NCBI GenBank assembly: GCA_016719295.1
Contig: JADKAF010000001.1
Coordinates: 5,518,001-5,582,000, forward strand
Reading direction: 5' to 3'
Source of the DNA: Planctomycetota bacterium
Lineage (GTDB): Bacteria > Planctomycetota > UBA1135 > JADKAF01
Length of the DNA stretch: 64,000 nt
Below the pieces are notes generated by a model that was not told the origin of the DNA, did no database searches, and saw only the letters and a list, made by a program, of their open reading frames with translations. Both the position numbers and the translations under genes were made by a program. The stretch's first letter is position 1; each line of letters starts with the position of its first letter. Below are positions 1 to 8,090 of this stretch, one piece after another.

Positions 1-451
1 ATCGCTCGAGGAAGCCGAAGTCGTATTTCCGCAGCGGCATGCCGACCCCGATCAGGAGGTCGACGCGCGGATCCTCGACACCGGCTTCGAGGCCGAAGCG
101 CGAGCCGAAGGAGAAGCCCGCCATGACGACGCTCTCGGGAGCCGAGCCTCCCGTGAGCTCCGCGCGCAGGAGGTGATCCAGCGCGGTCTGGGCGTCCGCG
201 CGCTCGCCGCGGCCTTCGTCGTGCACGCCGGCGCTACGGCCGACGCCGCGGAAGTTGAAGCGCAGCGTGGCATAGCCCGCGCGGCGCAGCCCCTTCGCCA
301 TGCGATGGACCACCGTCGTGTTCATGGTCCCGCCGTGCAGGGGGTGCGGATGGCAGACGACGGCGACGCGGCGGAACGGCGGCTCGTGTTCGCACTCGAG
401 CAGGGCTTCGAGAGGGCCAGCCGTGCCGGCGAGGAAGAGCTCTTGGCGCAT
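1..451 (-). CDS. Alpha/beta hydrolase (COG2945-like), partial
   Basis: The frame opens with ATG at 451 and runs off the left edge, so only about 150 N-terminal residues are visible. CHPHPLHGGTMN near residue 33, FNFRGVG near residue 66 and the nucleophile elbow GFSFG at residues 112-116 (Ser114 the likely nucleophile) are the pattern of small cytosolic alpha/beta hydrolases of the COG2945/dienelactone-hydrolase-like group. The catalytic Asp and His would lie beyond the edge. No signal peptide is seen. It is divergent from the membrane-protein operon that starts at 565. The substrate cannot be inferred. Confidence 0.8.
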   Translation of the reverse strand, partial: MRQELFLAGTAGPLEALLECEHEPPFRRVAVVCHPHPLHGGTMNTTVVHRMAKGLRRAGYATLRFNFRGVGRSAGVHDEGRGERADAQTALDHLLRAELTGGSAPESVVMAGFSFGSRFGLEAGVEDPRVDLLIGVGMPLRKYDFGFLER

Positions 452-564
452 GGGGAAATGGGAGGTGGGGGGCGCGCCATCGCAGGTGGCCGCGCGTCAT
501 GCCATCATGCCGGTGCGCGTCCTCCTGTCGCGAGGGCGTGACTCGGAATGCCGTACGACTGGCG

Positions 565-2136
565 ATGACCTCCTCCGCTCCTCCCTCCGCGCCGATCGCT
601 CCGCTCCGCGCGCTCGTCGAAGCCTGGCTCCGCGCGGACTTCTTCGGCGGCGCCGGGCAGCGCGGGTCGGGTGCGCCGCTCGTCACGGCGCTCTCGTTCC
701 AGTCGTTCTGCTCGTCGATCTTCGCGATCCTGCTCTTCGGCGAGATGCCGGCGATCGACTTCTATCTCGCGACCCTCGCGTTCGCGGGGCTGCTGGTCGC
801 GCTGACCGTGATGGGCGATCTGGGAGCCGTGCTGCGCGACGCGCGTCTCGCGCGCGTGGTCGCCGCGGCGCCCATCTCGCCCGGCGTGTTCCTGCGCGCA
901 CGCCTCGTGCATGCGGGGATCTACCTCGGTCTCGTCGCGACGGCCACGGCGCTGCCACCGGCGATCCTCTCGCTGTGGGTCGGAGGTGGGCCGCACGCGG
1001 CGCTCGCGTACTTGGTCGCGGCGTTGCACCAAGCCGTCGTGCTCGGGCTGGCGATGGTCGGGTTGCAGACCCTGCGCCTCGTAGGCGGACGCTGGACCGG
1101 TTGGATCCAGAGCTTGCTCGTCCTCGCGTCGTTGCTGCTCTTCTTCCTCGGCTTGCGCTACCTACCCGACCTGCCGGCGCTCCGCGCGCAGCACGAGGAG
1201 TGGTTCGCTCTGCTCCCGCCCGCCTGGTTCGCAGGAGAGATCCTGCTCGTCGCGCCGCCGCGCGAGACCTTCGCGCACACGCTGCTCTGGGTGCTCCCGG
1301 GGCTCGGCCTCACCGGCCTCCTCGTCTTGCTCGTCGCGCTGCGCGGCGCGCGCGGGCTCGCTGAATCCGACGCGGCGGCCGTGTCGCAGAGCGCGACGCG
1401 CGCCTTCTTGCCCTGGCGCGGGATCTGCGCTCCGCGCGTTTCGCGCACGGAGCGCGCGGCCTATGACTTCGCGCTCGACCAGCTCGCCCGCGATCGCGAG
1501 TTCCGGCTGCGCGCCTACCCGCTCTTCGGGTTCCCGTTCGCGATGCTCGGCGCGGGCTTCCTCACCGATGCTCGCGAGGACCAGGGGCTCTATCTGAACC
1601 TCGTCCTGTACACGCTGAACGCCTACCTGCCCATCGTGCTGAGCTTCCTCGCCGTGAGCCCGCACTGGCGCGCGCGGTGGATCTTCCACGTTGCGCCGCT
1701 CGAATCACGGCAAGCGTTCGAGCGCGGCGTCATGCGCGCGGTCGTCGCGCACCTCCTGCTGCCGGTCTACCTCGGTCTGGCTCTCGCTTACTGCTATCTG
1801 CGCCCGCCTCTGGAAGCGCTGCTCCAGGTGCCCAACGCCTTCCTCGTCGCCCTCTTGCTCCTGCCGCGCTCCTATCGCGCCGCGGTCGGATCCGCGCCGT
1901 TCACTCATCCTCCGGATCGCATGCACGCCGTGGGCGGCGAGGGCGATCGCGCGGGAATGAACGTCTTCGGTCTCGGCATCGGTCTCGCGATCGCGAGCCT
2001 GCTCGCCCACCGTTTCCTCGGCGCTCCGCTCGCCGCAGCGAGCGCCTTCCTCGTGCTCGGGATCGCCGTCGCCATGTCCTGGCGGCTCCGCGAGCACGAG
2101 CCCTTCCCGCTCCCTTCGGAGGAGGAGAGCGAATGA
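565..2136 (+). CDS. Polytopic membrane protein, possible ABC-2-type permease
   Basis: The 523-residue protein is dominated by hydrophobic helices spread along its length, with short charged loops and an acidic C-terminus. An upstream in-frame ATG at 499 exists, but its extra residues are Cys/Arg-rich and look non-coding, so 565 is preferred. The loop around residues 90-125, rich in Arg and Ala and followed by a Pro-rich segment, recalls ABC-2 export permeases, but there is no adjacent ATPase and no diagnostic motif. The stop overlaps the next start as ATGA, so the two genes are probably co-translated. Function is unassigned. Confidence 0.65.
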   Translation: MTSSAPPSAPIAPLRALVEAWLRADFFGGAGQRGSGAPLVTALSFQSFCSSIFAILLFGEMPAIDFYLATLAFAGLLVALTVMGDLGAVLRDARLARVVAAAPISPGVFLRARLVHAGIYLGLVATATALPPAILSLWVGGGPHAALAYLVAALHQAVVLGLAMVGLQTLRLVGGRWTGWIQSLLVLASLLLFFLGLRYLPDLPALRAQHEEWFALLPPAWFAGEILLVAPPRETFAHTLLWVLPGLGLTGLLVLLVALRGARGLAESDAAAVSQSATRAFLPWRGICAPRVSRTERAAYDFALDQLARDREFRLRAYPLFGFPFAMLGAGFLTDAREDQGLYLNLVLYTLNAYLPIVLSFLAVSPHWRARWIFHVAPLESRQAFERGVMRAVVAHLLLPVYLGLALAYCYLRPPLEALLQVPNAFLVALLLLPRSYRAAVGSAPFTHPPDRMHAVGGEGDRAGMNVFGLGIGLAIASLLAHRFLGAPLAAASAFLVLGIAVAMSWRLREHEPFPLPSEEESE

Positions 2137-2381
2137 GCGCCGCATCCCAGCCGAGCCGGCCATCGGTTCCGCCGGCTCACGATCGCTCGCACGCGAGCCT
2201 GCGCTCCGAGTTCCGCGCGATCCTCGCGGTCTATGTGTTCTCGGCCTTGCTCCCGTTGCTCGCGGGCTTCTCTTGCAGCAGCGAGCGGGAGCACCGCTTG
2301 CGGCAGCGAGAGAGAGCCGAGCAGGGCTCCGCTCCCGCGGCTCCGGCGCCAGCTCCGCGCGTCGGAGAGACCCAGGGCTGA
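2133..2381 (+). CDS. Small single-span membrane protein
   Basis: This 82-residue protein begins inside the stop codon of the upstream permease-like gene (ATGA overlap), which supports translational coupling. Residues 1-30 are polar, residues 32-48 form one hydrophobic segment ending in FSCSSE, and the tail is Arg/Glu/Ala/Pro-rich and probably disordered. The Cys after the hydrophobic stretch could be a lipid anchor, but the long polar N-terminus argues against a classical lipobox. I do not recognise a family; the neighbour suggests a membrane partner. Confidence 0.5.
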   Translation: MSAASQPSRPSVPPAHDRSHASLRSEFRAILAVYVFSALLPLLAGFSCSSEREHRLRQRERAEQGSAPAAPAPAPRVGETQG

Positions 2382-2475
2382 GCGTCGATACGGGGGAGCG
2401 CCTCCGGCTGCGCGCTTGCCTTCCGGAGAGTCGGCGCCTAGCGTGGACCCCCTTCCTCGGATACGGGAGGCGACC

Positions 2476-2694
2476 ATGAGTCGCGCACTTCCGCCCTCGC
2501 CGGCCCGCGCGGAGATGCGTCCGCGCGAGAACGCCATCGGGAACTCCGCCGCTCGCGAGACTTCCGCCGCCCGCGAGACAGCAGTGAGCTGGGATCCGCT
2601 GCGCGGCACCGATCGCTATCGCTACGCGCTGGTCTACGACGAGCGCTCGCGATCGTTCGTGCCGGCGCAAGCGCCACCGGCAGATCAGGCCTGA
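2476..2694 (+). CDS. Small hypothetical protein
   Basis: This 72-residue ORF has a GGGAGG ribosome-binding site five bases before ATG. The N-terminal half is Ala/Arg/Pro-rich and probably disordered; the C-terminal half (DPLRGTDRYRYALVYDE) looks like a short folded or peptide-binding segment. It follows the membrane-protein pair in the same direction by about 95 bases. No known family is recognised. Existence rests on the RBS and the tyrosine-rich tail. Confidence 0.4.
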   Translation: MSRALPPSPARAEMRPRENAIGNSAARETSAARETAVSWDPLRGTDRYRYALVYDERSRSFVPAQAPPADQA

Positions 2695-2729
2695 ACCCGC
2701 ATCGACGGCGCTCGAGGCGCGCGCGCCGT

Positions 2730-3800
2730 TCAGCGCAGGAGTTCGCGCAGGTCCTCCGCGAGCGGGCATTCCAGCTCGAGATCCCGTGCGAGCTTCGGAT
2801 GATGGAATCGCAGCTTCCACGAGTGCAGCGCGTGGCGCGCACAGCCGAGGCGCTCGCGCTCCGCATCCTCGAGCTCACCGGCGAGGTGGCGGAGGAAGAG
2901 CTGTTCGTCGGCCCCGTAGATCTTGTCGCCGACGATCGGATGGCCGATGGCCGCGAGATGCACGCGGATCTGGTGCTGGCGGCCCGTGCGCGGATACGCC
3001 GCGATCAGGCTGCGCGTGCGTCGGCGCTCGAGCACCTCGTAGTGCGTGAGGGCGCTCAGGCCCTCGCCCCGCGCGCAGATCGCCATCTTGAGCCGCACCG
3101 CCGAGCTCTGCGCGGGGGCTAGCGGGAGATCGATCTCGCCGCGGTCCGCCGCCGGGCAGCCCTCGACGATCGCGAGATAGGCCTTCGAGACGCGGCGCTG
3201 TTCGAACTGCTCGCCGAGGAGATGGCGAACATCGTCGTCCTTGCTGACGAGGAGCAAGCCCGAGGTCTCGCGATCCAGCCGGTGCGCGAGCTTCGGAACC
3301 ACGTCGCGCGCGGGATCGTCGGGGCGGCGATAGCGCTGGTGGAGCAAGTTGATCAGGGTGTGGCCCTGATGCCGCCCCGCGGGATGCACCGTCAGCGGAG
3401 CGGGCTTGTCGAGCGCCACGATCCACTCGTCCTCGTAGAGGATGCGCAGGTCGCGGATCGGCGTTTCGTCGGCTGGCGCGGCGTGAAGCTTCGGCTCGAG
3501 GCGCACCTCGACGAGCAGAGGCGGAAAGAGCCGCGTCGCCGCGCGGGTGCACGGAGCGGGCTCTCCCCCGCGCGCGCCGGGAGCCAAGAGGAAGATGGCG
3601 CCCCCTCGAATCAGCTTCTGCACGCCGGTCCGGGAGCGCCAAGGAAGGCGCTCGCTCAGGAAGCGATCGAGGCGCTCACCGCGCGAGGCGTCGGGCACCT
3701 CGAAGTGCAGCTCGGTGAGCGGACGGGAGTGGTCCCGTTCGGATCGGCCTCGATCGCTCGGGCTCTGCTCGGAGCCGCTGCGACCGGAGGCGTGCGTCAT
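2730..3800 (-). CDS. RluA-family 23S rRNA/tRNA pseudouridine synthase
   Basis: This 356-residue cytosolic enzyme would convert uridine to pseudouridine in structured RNA. Residues 43-100 form an S4-type RNA-binding domain (GERLDRFLSERLPWRSRTGV), and HRLDRETSG at residues 173-181 is the RluA signature with Asp176 catalytic. RTGRQHQIRVHL further on is the usual C-terminal motif. ATG at 3800 was chosen because the frame stays open far upstream only as an antisense artefact of the helicase gene. It lies two bases downstream of rpsU on the same strand, so they probably form an operon. Which RluA, C or D role it has cannot be told from sequence alone. Confidence 0.88.
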   Translation of the reverse strand: MTHASGRSGSEQSPSDRGRSERDHSRPLTELHFEVPDASRGERLDRFLSERLPWRSRTGVQKLIRGGAIFLLAPGARGGEPAPCTRAATRLFPPLLVEVRLEPKLHAAPADETPIRDLRILYEDEWIVALDKPAPLTVHPAGRHQGHTLINLLHQRYRRPDDPARDVVPKLAHRLDRETSGLLLVSKDDDVRHLLGEQFEQRRVSKAYLAIVEGCPAADRGEIDLPLAPAQSSAVRLKMAICARGEGLSALTHYEVLERRRTRSLIAAYPRTGRQHQIRVHLAAIGHPIVGDKIYGADEQLFLRHLAGELEDAERERLGCARHALHSWKLRFHHPKLARDLELECPLAEDLRELLR

Positions 3801-3802
3801 GC

Positions 3803-4003
3803 TCAGTTGCGACGGCGACGGCGCTGCGCCTTCTGGATCGTGCGCAGGCGCTCGCGCTTCTCGCGGCGGCGCTTGTCGCTCGGCTTCTCGAAGAAGGAGG
3901 ACTTCTTCGCCAAGCGGAAGACGCCAGACAGGTTGCACTGGCGCTTGAAGCGCTTGAGAGCGGCTTCGAGCGACTCGTTGGGCCGGAGCTGGATACGGAT
4001 CAC
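3803..4003 (-). CDS. rpsU: 30S ribosomal protein bS21
   Basis: The 66-residue protein starts MIRIQLRPNESLEAALKRFK, followed by RQC and the FRLAKKSSFFEKPSDKRRREK segment typical of bS21, and ends in an arginine run (QRRRRRN). Length matches the family (about 60-75). It binds the 30S platform near the 16S 3' end and helps initiation. The next gene, a pseudouridine synthase, starts two bases after its stop. The start lies about 320 bases from the divergent helicase start, so that region must hold its promoter. Confidence 0.93.
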   Translation of the reverse strand: MIRIQLRPNESLEAALKRFKRQCNLSGVFRLAKKSSFFEKPSDKRRREKRERLRTIQKAQRRRRRN

Positions 4004-4319
4004 GCGGAATCCTTGGATCTCTTGGTGGGCGGAAGGTGGTCTCGAGCGGCGCGCCGAGGGACACGGGCTGCGGGAGTGGTGAGCTCTCGGAGCGCGCGAC
4101 CCTTCTCGCGCGTTGGGTGCGCGGGTTCCGCCCGAGCCGCTGCGAGTGCGCGCAGAACGGAGGGCGAAACACCGGCCGAATGCGACCTGGCCAGGGCCTC
4201 CGAAAAGGATCCTGGCGACAGGGGCAAAACGGGGCGGAGAGTATGGGTATCCTCTGCGGCGGTGTCAATCGCCGCGGCCGGCGCCGCGCATCCCGGGGAA
4301 TCCTGCTCGAGGTCCGCGC

Positions 4320-6575
4320 TTGGAGGAGCTGAGGGGCAGCATCGCCAGGTTCGTCTGGCAGGCTCCCGATCGCAGCTATGCGATCGCGCGCATGGACCTC
4401 GAGTCGGGCGGCAGCACGACCGTGGTCGGCGATCTCTGCGGGGTGCAGGAAGGCGAGGAGATCCGGGCGAAGGGGCAGTACCAGGACCACGCGAAGTTCG
4501 GCCGGCAGTTCAAGGCCGAGTCGGTGGTGCCGACCATCCCACGCACGCTTCGCGGCGTCCGCCGCTATCTGGCCTCGGGCATGATCCCGGGTATTGGCCC
4601 CACCTTGGCCGAGCGCATCGTGGAGGCGCTCGGCGAGAACGCCCTCCAGCGCCTGCGCGACGATCCTGCCGAGGCGCTCCGCGTCGAGGGCATCGGCGAG
4701 AAGAAGGCCCGCGAGATCCAGGCCAAGCTCCGCGAGGTGGCCGAGCTCGAGGACGTGCAGATCTTCCTGCAGGGCCTCAACTTGGGTGCTGGGTTGGTGG
4801 GCCGGATCCTGCGGCGCTATGGCGCCGATGCGATCCGCAAGGTGAAGGAGGATCCGTATCGCTTGTCCGCCGAGGTCGAGGGGATCGGCTTCCGCATCTC
4901 CGATCGCGTGGCGCTGGAGCTGGGGATCCGACCCGAGGACCCCCGGCGCACGCGCGCCGCGATCGTGTTCGTGCTGCAGGAGGCCTCCGCTCAGGGGCAT
5001 TGCTTCCTCCCGACGGAAGAGCTCGCGCGACGGGCGACTGGGCTGCTGGGCGAGCGCTCGGAAGTCGAGCTCGAGGCCGCGCTCGAGGCCGCCGCCGAGC
5101 GCGGCGCGATCGCGCTCGATCGCCTGCCGTACGGGGCGGCTGCGACCGAGCCCGTCGACGTCGCCTACCTCGAGGGGCTCCACCGCTGCGAGCGGGCGGT
5201 AGCGCGCCTGCTGCGCGATTTCGCGCGTCGGAAGGTGGCCCCGATCCTCGGTCCGGAGCGGCTGCGCCAGCTCGCGGGAGGACTGTCCCTCGAGCTGGAT
5301 CCGCGGCAGAGCGATGCGCTGGAGCTTCTCGCGCGCGAGCCCATCGCGGTCCTGACCGGCGGCCCCGGGGTCGGCAAGACGACGATCCTGCGCTTGCTCA
5401 TCCTCGCCGCCGAGGAGGCGCAGCTCGGCTACGCGCTCGCGGCTCCGACCGGTCGGGCGGCCCGGCGCCTCGCGGAGTCGACGGGCCGCGAGGCGAGCAC
5501 GCTGCACCGGCTGTTGCGCTTCGAGCCCGTGCGCGGGAGCTTTCTCGCCGGTCCGAAAGACCCGCTCACACAGGAGCTCATCGTCGTCGACGAGGTGTCG
5601 ATGACGGATCTGCAGCTCTTCTACAACCTGCTGCGTGCGCTGCGACCGCCGACGCGCCTCGTCCTCGTCGGCGACGCCGATCAGCTCCCTTCCGTCGGCC
5701 CCGGCGCCGTGCTGCGCGACCTCGTGCGTTCGGAGCGAGTCCCTACGGCTCGGCTCCAGCGCATCTTCCGCCAGGGGGCGGGCTCGCGGATCGTGTCGGG
5801 GGCCCACGCGGTGCTGCACGGCGAGATGCCGGAGTTCCCGCGGAAGGGAGTCGCGAGCGATCTCTTCCTCTGGCCGGCCGAAGGCTCCCAGGCGATCGCG
5901 GATGCCGTCTGCGAGCTCGCCAGCAAACGCATCCCCGAGCGCTTCGGCTTCGATCGCGCGAAGGACGTGCAGGTGCTCTCGCCGATGTATCGCGGCGCCT
6001 GCGGCGTCGACGAGCTGAATCGGCGCCTGCGCGAGCTCCTGAATCCCGAGGGGCCCACCCTCGAGCGCGGCGGCAAGCACTTCCGCGTCAGCGACAAGGT
6101 GATCCAGCTGCGCAACGACTACGACCGCGAGGTCTTCAACGGCGACGTCGGACGCATCGTCGATGTCTCACCCGAGAGCGGCACGGTCACGGTCGCCTTC
6201 GACGAGCACGAGAAGGGGCTCGAGTATCGCGGGGGCGATCTCGACGATCTGGCGCCGGCGTACGCGATCACGGTGCATCGAGCTCAGGGCTCCGAGTATC
6301 CCGTGGTGGTGTTCCCGCTCGCCCCCGACCACGCGGTGATGCTGAAGCGAAACCTCGTCTATACCGCTCTCACGCGTGGGCGGAAGCTGGTCGTCCTGGT
6401 CGGCCACCGCGAAACGCTGCGCCGCGCGATCGCCAGCATCGACGGCGCGCAGCGCTTCACCGGGCTCGAGTGGCGCCTCCGTCAAGCGGTAGGGGGCGGC
6501 TCCGGCATTCCCGTCGAGGACGAGCCCGGCATCCCCGTCGAGGACAAGCGCCGCCTCGACGACGAGGAACGCTGA
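4320..6575 (+). CDS. recD2: RecD2-like SF1B DNA helicase
   Basis: The product of about 751 residues is an ATP-dependent 5'-3' DNA helicase of the RecD2/TraA group. The N-terminal part has tandem helix-hairpin-helix motifs (SGMIPGIGPTLAERI and VEGIGEKKAREI). The motor begins with GGPGVGKTT near residue 350 (motif I), then VVDEVSM (II), LVGDADQLPSVGPG (III) and TVHRAQGSEYPVV with LVYTALTRGRK near the end (V/VI). A TTG at 4320 is the closest in-frame start to the conserved region; an ATG at 4113 would add 69 Arg/Pro-rich residues and is less likely. It is convergent with lpxA. The last residues contain a short GIPVEDE/GIPVEDK repeat. Confidence 0.85.
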   Translation: MEELRGSIARFVWQAPDRSYAIARMDLESGGSTTVVGDLCGVQEGEEIRAKGQYQDHAKFGRQFKAESVVPTIPRTLRGVRRYLASGMIPGIGPTLAERIVEALGENALQRLRDDPAEALRVEGIGEKKAREIQAKLREVAELEDVQIFLQGLNLGAGLVGRILRRYGADAIRKVKEDPYRLSAEVEGIGFRISDRVALELGIRPEDPRRTRAAIVFVLQEASAQGHCFLPTEELARRATGLLGERSEVELEAALEAAAERGAIALDRLPYGAAATEPVDVAYLEGLHRCERAVARLLRDFARRKVAPILGPERLRQLAGGLSLELDPRQSDALELLAREPIAVLTGGPGVGKTTILRLLILAAEEAQLGYALAAPTGRAARRLAESTGREASTLHRLLRFEPVRGSFLAGPKDPLTQELIVVDEVSMTDLQLFYNLLRALRPPTRLVLVGDADQLPSVGPGAVLRDLVRSERVPTARLQRIFRQGAGSRIVSGAHAVLHGEMPEFPRKGVASDLFLWPAEGSQAIADAVCELASKRIPERFGFDRAKDVQVLSPMYRGACGVDELNRRLRELLNPEGPTLERGGKHFRVSDKVIQLRNDYDREVFNGDVGRIVDVSPESGTVTVAFDEHEKGLEYRGGDLDDLAPAYAITVHRAQGSEYPVVVFPLAPDHAVMLKRNLVYTALTRGRKLVVLVGHRETLRRAIASIDGAQRFTGLEWRLRQAVGGGSGIPVEDEPGIPVEDKRRLDDEER

Positions 6576-6581
6576 GTCGAT

Positions 6582-6605
6582 CCCGCGCGAGGCGCGGGGT
6601 CTTTC
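6582..6605 (+). terminator. Intrinsic terminator after the helicase gene
   Basis: CCCGCGC, a three-base loop GAG, then GCGCGGG form a perfect 7-bp stem, followed by GGTCTTTCG. It starts seven bases after the helicase stop, between the convergent helicase and lpxA genes. The T tract is short, so strength is uncertain. Confidence 0.5.
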
Positions 6606-6626
6606 GCGGAGGCGCGTGGCGCGCGC

Positions 6627-7589
6627 TCAGGCTTTCTGCCGCCGCCCTTCGAGGTGGAGGATGTCCTCGGAGGTGAAGTAGCGGTCGGCGATGTGGCGGC
6701 CCGAGCTCAGGCCCTGCGACGGCTGCGGGACGATCTCGGCTTCGTCGCGAGCTGGAGCCTCGCCGTTGCTGCCATCGCCGTTGCCCTCGTCGCCCTCGGA
6801 GCTGCGGCTGCGGCGCGCGGCCTTCAGCACACCGCGCTTCGAGGTCCGGCAGAACTCCACGAGCTCGCGCACGAGAGGGTGGTCCATGCGGAACTCGGCG
6901 AGCAACGCCTCCTGGAAGGAGCCTTCGTGCCGGAAGATCTGGTGGAAGGTGTCCTGGAGCGCTCGGCGGTCGAGCGGCTCGACGCCGGCGCGGCGCAGGC
7001 CGACGAGATTCAGGCCGAAGAGCTGGCAGGGGCGCGAGCCGACCGCCATCGCGAAGGGCGGCACATCTTGGTTGATCGCGCTCAAGCCGCCGATCATGGC
7101 GAGGCGGCCGATGCGCGAGAACTGGTGCACGACCACGTTGCCAGAGATGAACGCGCGCGGCCCGGCCTCGACGTGTCCCGCGAGCAGCGAGTTGTTGCAG
7201 ACGACCACGCGGTCGGAGAGCTGGCAGTGGTGGCCGATGTGCGCGTGCGCCATCAGGTAGCACTCGTTCCCGATGCGGGTCGGCACCTTGCCCTCGGTCG
7301 AGCGGTTGATGTTCGAGAACTCGCGGATCACGTTGCGGTTCCCGATCACCAGCTCGGAGGGCTGGCCGTCGTAAGCGAGGACTTGCGGCGCGCCTCCGAT
7401 CACGGCGTGGTGGCCGATCACGTTGTCCTCGCCCATGGTCGTACCCGACGCGATGATCGCGTGGGTGAGAATGCGACAGCGCGCGCCGATCCGCGTCTGG
7501 GCCTCCACGATTGCATACGCGCCGATCTCGACATCCTCCCCAAGCTCGGCGTCGGGGTGGACGATGGCGGTCGGGTGGATCTTGCTCAT
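6627..7589 (-). CDS. lpxA: Acyl-ACP--UDP-N-acetylglucosamine O-acyltransferase (LpxA)
   Basis: LpxA performs the first step of lipid A synthesis in the cytosol, moving a 3-hydroxyacyl chain from ACP to UDP-GlcNAc. Residues 1-200 are left-handed beta-helix hexapeptide repeats starting MSKIHPTAIVHPDAELG. GGAPQ near residue 65 and AHIGHHC around residues 116-122 match conserved LpxA regions; His120 aligns with the E. coli catalytic His125. The family is about 260 residues; this one has 320 because of an acidic, Ser/Gly-rich tail from about residue 265. Its presence implies an LPS-bearing outer membrane. No lpx neighbour is present, so it is not in the usual fabZ-lpxA cluster. Confidence 0.9.
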   Translation of the reverse strand: MSKIHPTAIVHPDAELGEDVEIGAYAIVEAQTRIGARCRILTHAIIASGTTMGEDNVIGHHAVIGGAPQVLAYDGQPSELVIGNRNVIREFSNINRSTEGKVPTRIGNECYLMAHAHIGHHCQLSDRVVVCNNSLLAGHVEAGPRAFISGNVVVHQFSRIGRLAMIGGLSAINQDVPPFAMAVGSRPCQLFGLNLVGLRRAGVEPLDRRALQDTFHQIFRHEGSFQEALLAEFRMDHPLVRELVEFCRTSKRGVLKAARRSRSSEGDEGNGDGSNGEAPARDEAEIVPQPSQGLSSGRHIADRYFTSEDILHLEGRRQKA

Positions 7590-8090
7590 CGGGGGCGGGC
7601 GTGTGACGGAGTGGGACCCCGCCGTTCGAGGGCGGGGCCGGCCCCCAGCGGGTGGGGGCCGAGCCTCCGCGAGCGACGACCCGCGGTGGGGTGGTCGCGC
7701 GCGCAGACCGGGGAGAACGAATAAGGCAAAGGTCTCGCCCCTCCGCTGTCAAGCCGCCGCGGGACGCGGTCCGGTGCGGCGCGGTGCCGCGTCTGCGACT
7801 TCCTTGCAACGATCCCCAGGCTCGGGGAACCCGTCGGCCGCGCTTGGGAGGACCTCGGGGTTTTCTTTCGCGCGCGGGGGGCGCGGCTGCCTAGACTCCC
7901 GCCCCCCCGGAGCGGCCCGTCTCGCCGTCTCGCAGCTCCCGCCGCCGTGCGCGCCCCTCGAGGGCGTTTGCGTGCCGGCGTTTCGCCTGCGAAGACGACG
8001 CGATGCAGCGGCGCCGCAGACCGTCTCGCGAACCGCGTGGGGCAGCGTGCCCGAGCGAGTCGCGGTCGCGTGGAGTGTTTGGAGGATTCG
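7590..8090. promoter_or_regulatory. Divergent intergenic region, lpxA and amidohydrolase operon promoters
   Basis: This 500-base gap separates the divergent lpxA and amidohydrolase operon, so both promoters should lie here. On the minus strand a perfect TTGACA occurs at 7752-7747, but no good -10 box sits 16-18 bases downstream (CCTTATTC is about 22 away). No convincing gene is seen. A good ribosome-binding site (TGGAGG) precedes the plus-strand start at 8091. Confidence 0.3.

Noticed and set aside
2730..6080. A minus-strand frame of 1,116 codons spanning the pseudouridine synthase, rpsU and helicase region
   Set aside because: Only its last 356 codons are a real gene; the rest is antisense to the helicase gene and reflects high GC.
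7747..7752. TTGACA considered as a complete lpxA promoter
   Set aside because: No -10 box lies at the usual 16-18-base distance, so only a partial match is recorded.
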